31,824 bases of DNA from Promethearchaeota archaeon (lineage in GTDB: Archaea; Asgardarchaeota; Lokiarchaeia; Sigynarchaeales; SOKP01). The DNA lies in contig JAEOTJ010000228.1 of the NCBI GenBank assembly GCA_016839905.1, positions 1 to 31,824 on the forward strand. Direction: 5' to 3'. The translations under genes and the position numbers were made by a program. The notes under the pieces are model-generated. The model was not told the origin of the DNA, searched no databases, and worked only from the letters and a program-made list of their open reading frames with translations. Of this stretch, positions 8,135 through 17,304 are shown piece after piece; position 1 is the first letter of the stretch; each line of letters begins with the position of its first letter.

Positions 8135-9235
8135 CTATGTTATATTATTTATAGTTTTTTTAATAGTTTCTGAACAAAACTCTTTATCATTGATAAATTT
8201 GTCATAAATTGGGAGTCTTTCTTTTAATAGATATCCCTGTTTTTCACAAATCCTACTAAGATGGTCAATTTGAGGCCATTTATGATGAGGATTTATATAA
8301 TCTATCGTAAAGGGCGAAATTCCTCCAAAATCATTGATACCTACATCAATGAAATCTTTTTCATGACCAGCAATTAAATTGGGAGGGACTTGAATGGAAA
8401 TATCATTTTGAAAAATAATCTTGGCAATTCCAACAATTTTTAACATTTCTTCAACGGGAATTGGCTCCTTTATATTATATAGAATGCCCTCCTTACTTAC
8501 AAAATTCTGAATAATTACTTCTTGAATGTGACCAAATGTATCATTGATTTCTTTAATTAAAAACAAATCTTTGATTCTATCTTCTAAACTCTCACCAATC
8601 CCTATTAACAATCCGGTTGTAAATGGGATCTTTAACTTTCCCGCATTTTCAATGTGGTTAATCCTTTTTTCAGGGGCTTTACCTGGAGAAAATTCATGAA
8701 CTCCTCCCTTTTGAAATAATTTCTCACTTGTACTTTCAAGCATCAAGCCCATGCTAGCATTTAAATCCTTGAGTAATTTTAATTGGTCGTGAGATAACAG
8801 ACCTATGTTTGTGTGTGGTAGAAGATTAAATTTTAACAGGTCTAAACAAATTTCCATTACGAAAGCTATGAAATCAGTATGATTCCTATTTGATAATTCA
8901 TTTTTAACTTCTTGGTAATTGTATGGATCTTCCCCTGAAGTGATTAATCCTTCCTTACAGTCATATTTCAGGGCTTTCTGAATTGAAGATTTCTTTTGTT
9001 TCTCACTTATAAGTATTATATTTCCTTCCTTACCTTGTTTTAAGACCCTGTAATTATAATAACAATAATTACAGTTATTTATACAATAATTAGATAAAGA
9101 TAAAGTAAAATTTTTTGAGTAGGTTATAATATTTCGCATTGATCGCGGTAATTGGGATCTAATCTCTCTAACATTCTCTTTTATTTTATATAGTGATAGA
9201 TTCTTGAACTTCTGAATCTGAGCTCCATTATTCAT
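8135..9235 (-). CDS. cofG: FO synthase subunit 1 (CofG), radical SAM
   Basis: CofG completes 7,8-didemethyl-8-hydroxy-5-deazariboflavin (FO) from the CofH product. The 366-residue protein has the radical SAM motif CINNCNYC (C51, C55, C58). Family landmarks follow: LITSGEDPYNY, LPHTNIGLLSHDQLKLLKDLNASMGLMLES, PFTTGLLIGIGESLEDR, GHIQEVIIQNF, QVPPNLI and INDFGGISPFTIDYINP. Length is normal for the separate archaeal subunit; in many actinobacteria CofG and CofH are fused. The ATG at 9235 overlaps the arfC 3' end by 8 bases, and the stop abuts cofH, so all three genes should be translated from one transcript. Confidence 0.95.
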   Translation of the reverse strand: MNNGAQIQKFKNLSLYKIKENVREIRSQLPRSMRNIITYSKNFTLSLSNYCINNCNYCYYNYRVLKQGKEGNIILISEKQKKSSIQKALKYDCKEGLITSGEDPYNYQEVKNELSNRNHTDFIAFVMEICLDLLKFNLLPHTNIGLLSHDQLKLLKDLNASMGLMLESTSEKLFQKGGVHEFSPGKAPEKRINHIENAGKLKIPFTTGLLIGIGESLEDRIKDLFLIKEINDTFGHIQEVIIQNFVSKEGILYNIKEPIPVEEMLKIVGIAKIIFQNDISIQVPPNLIAGHEKDFIDVGINDFGGISPFTIDYINPHHKWPQIDHLSRICEKQGYLLKERLPIYDKFINDKEFCSETIKKTINNIT

Positions 9236-9917
9236 TTCTTTCTCTCAGGTATTTCAAAATGACATAACTATTTCTATTATCTACATTCATTAACTTAAAT
9301 CTTGGACCTTCATTCATTTTATCAAAACCTTCTCCATCGATTAAGCTTGTTGCATCCATCCCCCCAATCAACCACGGTGCGACTGTCAACCTAATCTCAT
9401 CAATTAGATCATTTTTGATAAAATCCCAGTTTAATGTCCCTCCTCCTTCTAATAATATAGATTCTATTCCCATTTCAAATAAAATTGGCATTAACTTTAC
9501 TAAATCAACTTGCTTAGATTTACCGACCTTAATTATTTTTACATTTCTGTTCTCATATTCCTTAATCCTTTTTTCTGAAACATTTTCAGTTGTACATATA
9601 ATAGTTGGATAAATTTCTGGCTGAAATGTAATAATATTTGAATCTAAAGGTATTTCTAAATTACTATCTAGTGCTATTCTATAATAACCATCATGTTTAT
9701 GAAATTTAATGTGGAGCTTCGGATTGTCTTTTAAAATAGTGCCCTTCCCAACTATTATTGCATCTACTTGAGTTCTAAGTTTATGAACCTCAATCCAATC
9801 TTCCTCGTCTGATAGCTCGGGATCTCCCTTTTTTGAAGCAATTTTACCATCTATGGTCATTGCTGCACTTAAAAGTATATGAGGCTTTTTTCCACCGATT
9901 TTTTTTTTTTTAATCAT
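9228..9917 (-). CDS. arfC: 2,5-diamino-6-ribosylamino-pyrimidinone 5'-phosphate reductase (archaeal RibD-C type)
   Basis: This 229-residue RibD C-terminal-domain reductase is of the archaeal/fungal stand-alone type, which reduces the ribosyl side chain of the pyrimidinone before deamination. Its motifs are LSAAMTIDGKIA at the N-terminus, LRTQVDAIIVGKGTILKDNPKL (substrate/NADPH region), ILLEGGGTLNWDFI and RLTVAPWLIGGMDA. It supplies the riboflavin and FO precursor 5-amino-6-ribitylaminouracil after later steps, which explains its place at the head of the cofG-cofH operon (8-base overlap). Codons 3-6 are four AAA lysines within a run of 13 A residues immediately after the start, a slippage-prone site. 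The ATG at 9917 is the natural start. Confidence 0.9.
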   Translation of the reverse strand: MIKKKKIGGKKPHILLSAAMTIDGKIASKKGDPELSDEEDWIEVHKLRTQVDAIIVGKGTILKDNPKLHIKFHKHDGYYRIALDSNLEIPLDSNIITFQPEIYPTIICTTENVSEKRIKEYENRNVKIIKVGKSKQVDLVKLMPILFEMGIESILLEGGGTLNWDFIKNDLIDEIRLTVAPWLIGGMDATSLIDGEGFDKMNEGPRFKLMNVDNRNSYVILKYLRERNE

Positions 9918-10206
9918 ATTAATTAATAAAATTAGATTTAAATCATTATTTAATCAAGCTTTTACACTTTTTAGAAAAGATAGATTTGTATATTAGCTAA
10001 CCTATTTTCCCTAATCTCTGATAAATGAAATACTCTTCATATTTTTTTTTTTTAATTATTATAGATCTCTCTAACTTTAAAATATTGCTCTAGAATTGTT
10101 AATACCATAATTTTAAATACATCAATTTTGTTATATTTATTAGTATTTATTATAGGGATTATAATAGTTATTGATGTTTTTTATCTAATAAATAAGAGGG
10201 ATTTTA
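9918..10206. promoter_or_regulatory. Divergent intergenic region between arfC and the large surface protein gene
   Basis: This 289-bp A/T-rich spacer lies between divergent starts and must hold both promoters. ATTTAAAT-type sequences near 9930-9940 could serve as the arfC TATA box on the minus strand. GAGGG at 10196-10200 precedes the TTG start at 10207 as a weak Shine-Dalgarno site. A hydrophobic open frame (10065-10217) ends inside the next gene, but it has no good start and is not called. Confidence 0.4.
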
Positions 10207-13200
10207 TTGAAAAGTAATAGAATTAGAATTTTATTTGTATTATTAATTATTGGATTTTTTCTAATTTCTATTAATGATTTAAGTTTATTAACACATAATC
10301 GATTATCTAATCAGAATAATAAAGAAATAAAGGATAAACAACCTCAACAATCTGGTGTTAAGCAATTATGGGCTAATTTTACGAATGATGAAGTGAAAGC
10401 AGTAGCAATCTCATCTGATGGGAATTATATTGTAGCTGGAACCAAAGGTGATAGAAAAGTGTGGTTATTTGAAAAATCGAGTTCTAATGCTCTGTGGAGT
10501 TATACGACAAATGATGAGGTATATACGGTGGCGATCTCGTCTGATGGGCAGTATATTGTAGCAGGAGGGAAGGATAATTATGTATACCTTTTTGATAAAT
10601 CAAGTTCTAACCCTTTATGGAGTGACAATATTGGAAGTGAAGTACTAACTGTAGGGATATCTTCTGATGGAAATTATATCGTTGCGGGTAATGCTAGAGG
10701 TTATCTTTATTTTTATCATAAATCAAGTGAGAATTATTTATGGAGAGACGAATTAGGTGAGGATCAGAATGTTTACTCAGTAGCGATCTCATCTGATGGG
10801 AATTATATTGTAGCGGGTTCGAGAAATAATAGAGTTTATTTTTGGAAAAGTTCTAGCTCAACTCCAGAGTGGAGCTATTCAACTGGAGGAGATGTAAAGA
10901 CTGTCGATATTTCTTCTGATGGTAAATACATCGTAGCGGGTAGTAATGATCATTATGTATATCTCTTTAATAAAGAAAGTTCTACACCCCAATGGCAAAA
11001 AGATATTACTCAAAATGTAGTGTCTGTAGCAATTTCATCTGACGGGGAATATCTCGTAGCTGGAGGTGGTAGTCTTCTCTATCTCTTTAATCAATCAAGC
11101 TCAAATGAAATGTGGAGCAGATCAGTAGGAAATGTGAACTCAGTTGCGATCTCTGCGAATGGTGATTATATTGTATCTGGTGATGCTTCTGATGAAATTT
11201 ATTTGTTTAATAAATCGAGCTCAACTGAAATGTGGAGCAAATCAGCATCAGACCAAATTTTTTCCGTAGATATATCGTCTGATGGTCGGTATTTTGTAGC
11301 TGGTTCGAAAGATAATAATGTATATCTATTTAGACAGATTTTTCCCGTAGGAGCTTTTTCTCTAACTTCAAATGCGGGAAATCCAGATAAAAATGGAATG
11401 TTTACTCTATCTTGGAATGAATCCTTATGGGCAGAGAACTATTCTGTCTATACTCATGATAATTATATTACGGAAATAAACGGAACAGTTACTACTCTAA
11501 GTGAGGGTCTAACAAATAATTCTTATACAATTTCTGGAAAGACAGATGGGGATTATTATTATGCCGTTGTTGCTGTCAACGAGGATTACAATTCAACTTC
11601 TAATTGTGTAAAAATTACCGTACAATTTCCTCCTTATAATGCTAAATTTGATGTTATTGAAAATGCGTCCAGTAATAAGCTAGAAACTGGATTTCAAGCC
11701 ATTGAAGATAACTATTTTAATGTCTCTACTCCTGATATGTGGAATGCGGAGTCTTGGCAATTGAATGCATCAACTTATTCAAAAGAACAAATAGTTCAAG
11801 ATTCCGTGTTTGAAGTCCCAGAAAGTAGTTCTCCTTGGTCTGCGTCAGATAAAGAATCAGGTAATGGCCATTTCTATAATTATTGGCAACCAGACCCAGA
11901 TAATCCAGAATATGTCAGAACTAGCCTATATTATACTGGGAGCCAGATTGCCTTTAAAGAACACGATTCTAGTTATTGGGAACAGGATATCAGTAATATT
12001 AATCCTGACTCGTTAGAAATACATAAAGGTAAAATTTTCCAAGAGGAAAATGAGACAACTCTTAAATGGGATTTTACAATAGACCCAGACTTTACTCAAG
12101 ATCTTGAATGTCCTTATGGCGGAGAATATAATCCTCCATATGATGTAATTAATCTAAATTATGAAAATAATGAGTATTTATTAGTAGATATTTCTCCCGA
12201 TGATGGAGCAAGTGGACGCAATCCCTCAGCATCATGGAATCATTATATAGATCTACCATACGAGGTTGATTATGCTCAAATTACGATCTCTTGGGAAATT
12301 GACTCTTCTTCTTCTTTTGAGGCTTTTGATAAATATCAAGTTTCGGCTAGAATTAATGAAGAATACATTTCTGGAAGTAATTTAATTATAAAAGATGATT
12401 CTCTTCCATATACCGGTTCTGATGAAGCCTTAATTATATATGATAATTCCAGTCATCTTGATCATGGAATTATTAAAAGGACATATAATATAACAGATCT
12501 ACTTGATAAAAGGATGGGAAATAATACATTTGATTTTGGTGTATGGTCAAAAAATCCCACGCATTTAGGGGATAACGATCAGATAATAGCAAAGTTTCAT
12601 TCAATCGAAATTCTTTATAATACCTCAGACAAATACGAAGTAGCCTCCTTAGAATTTGATTATAAATGCATTGATCATAATAATTACGGATACAATAAAT
12701 TTACAAAAAATAAGATTGCTTCGCTTTACCTGATATTAGGAAATGATTTGAGTAATGAAGAATATATTAGAATCATTGATTGTTCTCAAATGAATATTAA
12801 TGATTCTGATGAGGAACCGGTTGATTACACGCATATTAGCTTCTCCCTTTCTCAAGAATACCTAGATTTTCTAGACTCTGATAATCTAGGGTTCAAAATA
12901 GGGGTCCTCTTTGAAGATGATTTATACGGAAGGATTTACTATAGATTATATTTCGATAATGTCAATTTTAGTATAAATTATAAACATACTAATGTTACAT
13001 TTTCTGGATTGGAAAATAACATCGATAACATGGGTTGGAATTATATGGATGACTTTTCTTTAAACGTTGACACTTCTAGTTGGAGCGAAGGTGAAACTCA
13101 TAATATTCAATTTCGCTCAAATCAGAGCAAATATGAAAATAATTTATATCTTAATTTTGACTCAGAATTAAAAATAAATTCTACGATGGGAGTTTCTAAT

Positions 13201-14937
13201 GGTGCATATGCAATTTATGAGATAGAATCTGTTGATTCTGAGTATGGATTGTGGAATATAACTTATGACAATAGGGATTCCTATTATAGATTAGAAAGTA
13301 CACCAGATTTCGACATTTCGACATATTCAATCGCCTTTATAAATCTGCCTGCATTTGATTCAAAACGATCAAACAGTAGTAATTGGAATATTTTCAATGC
13401 GATTTCACCAAATTTTTTAAATGTATCCCAAAATAATTTAATTCGATTTAATTATAGTTCTGATTTAAAAAACCAAAGTGCAAAAATTGAAAATGCTTTT
13501 GGTGTAGGAGATTGGACTTTGCAAGCATTACAATTAAATTATATTACAAATTGTACTTTTAATACAACAGAAGACTATTTAGGAATACCCTCTTATTTTA
13601 TAGCTCAGTCTTTAGAATATAACTTTACTTTAATAGAAGAAAATCCAATTACCGGCAATTATAGTCTCATTGTTTATAATAGTTCTTATGGTGTAATGGA
13701 TATATTTCCTCAATATTTTAATTCTTCTGAAACTGAAATAATTGGAAACATATTTCTTTCTGGAAGTTATGACCTTGGACAATATTATCTTTCAATAGAA
13801 TGGAATGATACAGCTACAGTGGCAAATAGAACTTTAAGATTTGGATCTATAATAACCTCATTTTATATATTAAATAATACTCAAGCTCAACTCTATGAAA
13901 GTACGACTTCTGTACAAGTTGGAGATAATGCAACATTTAAATTATATTATCGAACTTTGCTGGGCAATTTTAGTATTGCTGGAGCGATAATTACCGTTTA
14001 TGATAATACCACAGGCACACCAGTTTTATGGGGTACTCCTTGGACAGGCGAATCTCAAGCAAGCGTTACACCACTAACTGAAGGAAATCATTCCATCGAT
14101 TTAGGAACCGATGGTGCTAGTCAAGGGACTTATAAAATCTTATTTAAATGTGAAAAAGTACTCCACAAAACACAATATTTAACGTTTGATATAGATATAA
14201 CAACTGTTCCAACAACTTTAGTAGTAAATATAACTATAGGCGCTTATTATTCCATATCCCAATGGGTAATAAATGATGACAATATCCCATATGTGAATGA
14301 TAGTACTAATAGTGTATTACAATTAAACTTAACAGATAGTAGTTCGGGAGTGGGTCAAACAGGAGGCTTAATTATCGCAAAAATCGGGATAATTGGTGGC
14401 TTTTTCGAAGCGATCGATATAGGCGGAGGTTTATATAATCTAACCTTAGATACAACAGGCTGTGATGCTACTCCTGAAGGTGGAAACATAACTCTTTATA
14501 TAATTTGTACTGCAGACGGCTATAATTCAACCGAACTTAACGTTATAATCAAAATAGCTAAAATTCCAACACAACTTGAACTTCAGAATATAAATCCTGT
14601 TTATGCGGAAGGACAAATATCAATATGTGCGATTATGGAAAATATTGATGATCCTGGGTCCCCAAAACCAAATAACCATGGAAATTTAACATACTACATT
14701 CATCAAGGAGGTGCTCCAAACTTAACTGGAACAATGGAATTCAAAATGGGTGGATTTTATATTAGAGATATAATGCTGACAGGATTATCCGCCGGAACAT
14801 ATTATATTTATATTAATGGAACAGCTCATAATTGTAATAATTCACAAAGCAATGAGGTTCAATTTGCAATAATTCCTCAAAACGAGACTCAATTAGAAAT
14901 TATTATAGTTCCAGAAACGATTCGGATCTTACAGTAA
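10207..14937 (+). CDS. Giant surface protein, N-terminal part: signal peptide, eight-repeat beta-propeller, FN3 and Ig-like domains (interrupted by TAA)
   Basis: The TTG start opens a 1576-codon frame. Residues ~5-25 are a signal peptide or anchor (RIRILFVLLIIGFFLIS). Residues ~53-380 hold eight WD40/PQQ-like propeller repeats of 40-43 residues (ISSDGxYIVAG...VYLFNKSSS...LWS). A fibronectin-III-like domain follows (~379-476). Then come long beta-rich, Asn-glycosylation-rich segments and several Ig-like domains to the end. The stop TAA at 14935-14937 is in the same frame as the downstream frame (14938-17253), and coding similarity shows no shift. The two parts are therefore one gene of about 2,350 codons with a single nonsense codon: a real mutation, an assembly error or readthrough. 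The product would be a surface receptor or adhesin; the ligand is unknown. Confidence 0.8.
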   Translation: MKSNRIRILFVLLIIGFFLISINDLSLLTHNRLSNQNNKEIKDKQPQQSGVKQLWANFTNDEVKAVAISSDGNYIVAGTKGDRKVWLFEKSSSNALWSYTTNDEVYTVAISSDGQYIVAGGKDNYVYLFDKSSSNPLWSDNIGSEVLTVGISSDGNYIVAGNARGYLYFYHKSSENYLWRDELGEDQNVYSVAISSDGNYIVAGSRNNRVYFWKSSSSTPEWSYSTGGDVKTVDISSDGKYIVAGSNDHYVYLFNKESSTPQWQKDITQNVVSVAISSDGEYLVAGGGSLLYLFNQSSSNEMWSRSVGNVNSVAISANGDYIVSGDASDEIYLFNKSSSTEMWSKSASDQIFSVDISSDGRYFVAGSKDNNVYLFRQIFPVGAFSLTSNAGNPDKNGMFTLSWNESLWAENYSVYTHDNYITEINGTVTTLSEGLTNNSYTISGKTDGDYYYAVVAVNEDYNSTSNCVKITVQFPPYNAKFDVIENASSNKLETGFQAIEDNYFNVSTPDMWNAESWQLNASTYSKEQIVQDSVFEVPESSSPWSASDKESGNGHFYNYWQPDPDNPEYVRTSLYYTGSQIAFKEHDSSYWEQDISNINPDSLEIHKGKIFQEENETTLKWDFTIDPDFTQDLECPYGGEYNPPYDVINLNYENNEYLLVDISPDDGASGRNPSASWNHYIDLPYEVDYAQITISWEIDSSSSFEAFDKYQVSARINEEYISGSNLIIKDDSLPYTGSDEALIIYDNSSHLDHGIIKRTYNITDLLDKRMGNNTFDFGVWSKNPTHLGDNDQIIAKFHSIEILYNTSDKYEVASLEFDYKCIDHNNYGYNKFTKNKIASLYLILGNDLSNEEYIRIIDCSQMNINDSDEEPVDYTHISFSLSQEYLDFLDSDNLGFKIGVLFEDDLYGRIYYRLYFDNVNFSINYKHTNVTFSGLENNIDNMGWNYMDDFSLNVDTSSWSEGETHNIQFRSNQSKYENNLYLNFDSELKINSTMGVSNGAYAIYEIESVDSEYGLWNITYDNRDSYYRLESTPDFDISTYSIAFINLPAFDSKRSNSSNWNIFNAISPNFLNVSQNNLIRFNYSSDLKNQSAKIENAFGVGDWTLQALQLNYITNCTFNTTEDYLGIPSYFIAQSLEYNFTLIEENPITGNYSLIVYNSSYGVMDIFPQYFNSSETEIIGNIFLSGSYDLGQYYLSIEWNDTATVANRTLRFGSIITSFYILNNTQAQLYESTTSVQVGDNATFKLYYRTLLGNFSIAGAIITVYDNTTGTPVLWGTPWTGESQASVTPLTEGNHSIDLGTDGASQGTYKILFKCEKVLHKTQYLTFDIDITTVPTTLVVNITIGAYYSISQWVINDDNIPYVNDSTNSVLQLNLTDSSSGVGQTGGLIIAKIGIIGGFFEAIDIGGGLYNLTLDTTGCDATPEGGNITLYIICTADGYNSTELNVIIKIAKIPTQLELQNINPVYAEGQISICAIMENIDDPGSPKPNNHGNLTYYIHQGGAPNLTGTMEFKMGGFYIRDIMLTGLSAGTYYIYINGTAHNCNNSQSNEVQFAIIPQNETQLEIIIVPETIRILQ
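10366..11340 (+). repeat. Eight tandem ~41-codon propeller repeats
   Basis: There are eight consecutive units of 120-129 bp, each encoding LWS/MWS - V.SVAISSDGxYIVAG - VYLFNKSSS. The SSDG codons recur at, for example, 10414, 10540, 10663 and 10792. The high conservation between blades suggests expansion by internal duplication and a seven- or eight-bladed beta-propeller. Confidence 0.85.
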
Positions 14938-15069
14938 TTCCAAATAGAAACGACTCTAAGCTATAGTGGAAATGGAACACAAATAGCGGATCAACAAATT
15001 TATTTCAATTTTAGTATAACACACCCAACTGAGGACACTATAAGTTTTATTATTGAAGATGAAACCGAT

Positions 15070-17253
15070 GTGGATGGAAAATGTTATTATTATTATATAG
15101 TTCCCGAAAATTATAAAGATGGCACAATTACCATTAATGTCACTTATAATGGGCAAGAATATAAAATGGCAAGTAAGAATGGAACAGAAAAAGTGATTTT
15201 TGGGAGAAATCTTATCATATTAAATATAACCGATACCCCAGATTTTGTAAGAGTCGGTTATTCAGCAACTTATCGAGGTAAGATCTTTATTACTGGCGAA
15301 AGTATCGAATATAGAGAACTATTCTTTGTCGCATGGTATGATGATAATATTCCATTTATTACACAACAAATATTTACTAATGAATTGGGAGAATTTGAAC
15401 ATACCATCTCTGAAATTTCAGATGGATATGAAAATTTGACAATTTGGTTTGAACATAAAAAGACAACTACTATAGCTTACAATTATACTACTCAAATGGA
15501 TTCGATATTACCAAAATGGAACGTAAATTTTACTTACGAGTCTTTACCTGATATAATAAGATTTGGACAAGAATTAAATTTTAATCTTAAATTTAATTGT
15601 ACACTAAATAGTTCCTTGTCTTTTAACGGATTACCAGTTACTTTTACTTTTAGATATGGTATTATAGTTGAAATATATACTGAATTTGTTGGTGAGAATA
15701 ATATTGTATTATTCATTTATACTGTTGCAGAAAGTTTCAGTGGTGATTTGAATGTATCAATTGAATTTTCAGGTACAACTAAATTCTCAAACTTTAATGA
15801 AAATTTTCTCTTGGAGATAACGGAAAAAATTCAAGTAAATTTAGAATTTGTTGAAAAACCGCGATTACAATACATGACAGGAACACATTATTACTCTGTG
15901 AAAGCCATCGATGAGGATGGTAATCCATTAGAAAATATAAAAATAGTTTTTGAAGTATTAGATATAAATAGCGAAGTTATCTATACTGCAACTACAACTA
16001 CTGATGAGAATGGAATTGCTTCTATATCTTTAGAATTAACTAAGACTGGAGACCAATTTACTATTAGAGTTAGATTTATCGAAAAAGGAATTTATGCTGG
16101 TTCAGAAATTACTTTCGAAGATATTAGGGTAGTAGATAGCGTTATTTTATTATTTGATCTTCTTCCTTATATTTTGATTGGTATTGGTATCGCTATAGGA
16201 TTAAGTGTCGCGATACATCGAGGAATAATTATTCCTAAAAGGACTAAAGAAATGGAATATTTACAAGAGATGTATCAAAAACTATCTGATGTAGAAAATA
16301 TCCAATATCTAATCATATTAAATAAAAGGAGTGGTGTTCCATGCTTTAATAAAGGCTTAACTGAAGTCCCCATAGATGGTGCTTTAGTTTCGGGTTTTTT
16401 AACTGCAATTTCATCTTTTGGAGCAGAAATAGGTGATAAAATGGAGGATAAAAAAGAAAGCGAAGATAAATTACCTATATCTTACCTACCTTGGACATCT
16501 AAACCCTCTAGTGATCAGAGTGGATTACAGGAATTATCATATGGGAGATTTAAAATAATTCTTGAAGAAGGAAATTATGTAAAAAATGCATTACTTCTTT
16601 TTAAAAGACCAAGTGATACTTTAAGGAATCAATTAAAAATATTCACCCGAATTTTTGAAGCAAAATATGAAAAAAAGTTAAAAGAAGATACAGGCGAAAT
16701 GTTGAAAGAGGGCCCCTTAATGCAATTAATAGAAGAAGTATTTGAGGCTGATCTTTTATATCCACATCATGTTGTTGGAAGTAAAATAGATGATTATTTT
16801 TCAAGTGTATCTAAAAAAGATGTAGGTAAAAAAATAATCAATATTGCCAAGAGTGAAGAATTTAACTTAAATTTTTATTTAAGAGATATGATCTCTTATT
16901 TAAAGACTCATGGAATTGACGAAGTAAAATCTTTTGAAAAACTTGATAAATTAAAGAAAGAAAAAATAATATTTGCTATAAATCCTAGAACTAATTATTT
17001 AATTGAAAAAGTAGAACCTTATATCGCACAATTAGATTCAGACGATCGAAATGTATTATTTGCTGTTTTTAAGGGTCATTTTGCTGCTTTAAGTATTCAG
17101 AAATATTTCAAAAAGCGAAATATTGTTGTTAAAAAAGATATTGATGTTACTCTTCAAAAATTAAAAGAATTAAAGCTAATAGTGAGTGGGAGAGGTATGA
17201 CTGAAGTGGGAAATGTCCTTGCAACTTTATTAAAACTTATTCCAGATTTATAA
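15070..17253 (+). CDS. Giant surface protein, C-terminal part: Ig-like domains, one TM helix, cytoplasmic longin-like and winged-helix-like region
   Basis: This continues the frame of 10207-14937 and is open from 14938. The GTG at 15070 is an internal valine with no ribosome binding site, so an independent start is doubtful. The sequence holds Ig/invasin-like beta domains (~1-355 from 15070), a membrane helix (~360-382, LLPYILIGIGIAIGLSVAI) and a basic stop-transfer segment. A cytoplasmic region follows with a longin/profilin-like pattern (~405-550): IQYLIILNKRSGVPC, a GALVSGFLTAISSFG helix, then strands and an amphipathic helix. The C-terminal ~80 residues resemble a winged helix (two helices, then LKELKLIVSGRGMTEVGN). 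The topology is a receptor with an inward-facing domain of the type that in eukaryotes and Asgards serves small-GTPase and trafficking complexes. That functional link is inference. Confidence 0.75.
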   Translation: MDGKCYYYYIVPENYKDGTITINVTYNGQEYKMASKNGTEKVIFGRNLIILNITDTPDFVRVGYSATYRGKIFITGESIEYRELFFVAWYDDNIPFITQQIFTNELGEFEHTISEISDGYENLTIWFEHKKTTTIAYNYTTQMDSILPKWNVNFTYESLPDIIRFGQELNFNLKFNCTLNSSLSFNGLPVTFTFRYGIIVEIYTEFVGENNIVLFIYTVAESFSGDLNVSIEFSGTTKFSNFNENFLLEITEKIQVNLEFVEKPRLQYMTGTHYYSVKAIDEDGNPLENIKIVFEVLDINSEVIYTATTTTDENGIASISLELTKTGDQFTIRVRFIEKGIYAGSEITFEDIRVVDSVILLFDLLPYILIGIGIAIGLSVAIHRGIIIPKRTKEMEYLQEMYQKLSDVENIQYLIILNKRSGVPCFNKGLTEVPIDGALVSGFLTAISSFGAEIGDKMEDKKESEDKLPISYLPWTSKPSSDQSGLQELSYGRFKIILEEGNYVKNALLLFKRPSDTLRNQLKIFTRIFEAKYEKKLKEDTGEMLKEGPLMQLIEEVFEADLLYPHHVVGSKIDDYFSSVSKKDVGKKIINIAKSEEFNLNFYLRDMISYLKTHGIDEVKSFEKLDKLKKEKIIFAINPRTNYLIEKVEPYIAQLDSDDRNVLFAVFKGHFAALSIQKYFKKRNIVVKKDIDVTLQKLKELKLIVSGRGMTEVGNVLATLLKLIPDL

Positions 17254-17304
17254 TTTATTTTTAAAAAAAATGGTTTCTTTTAATCTCTATTTTTCTGATA
17301 TGAT

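Noticed and set aside
10065..10217. Hydrophobic open frame of about 50 codons upstream of and overlapping the giant surface gene
   Set aside because: It has no convincing start or ribosome binding site. Hydrophobic residues are expected from random A/T-rich codons (ATT, TTA, ATA), and it ends within the surface gene.
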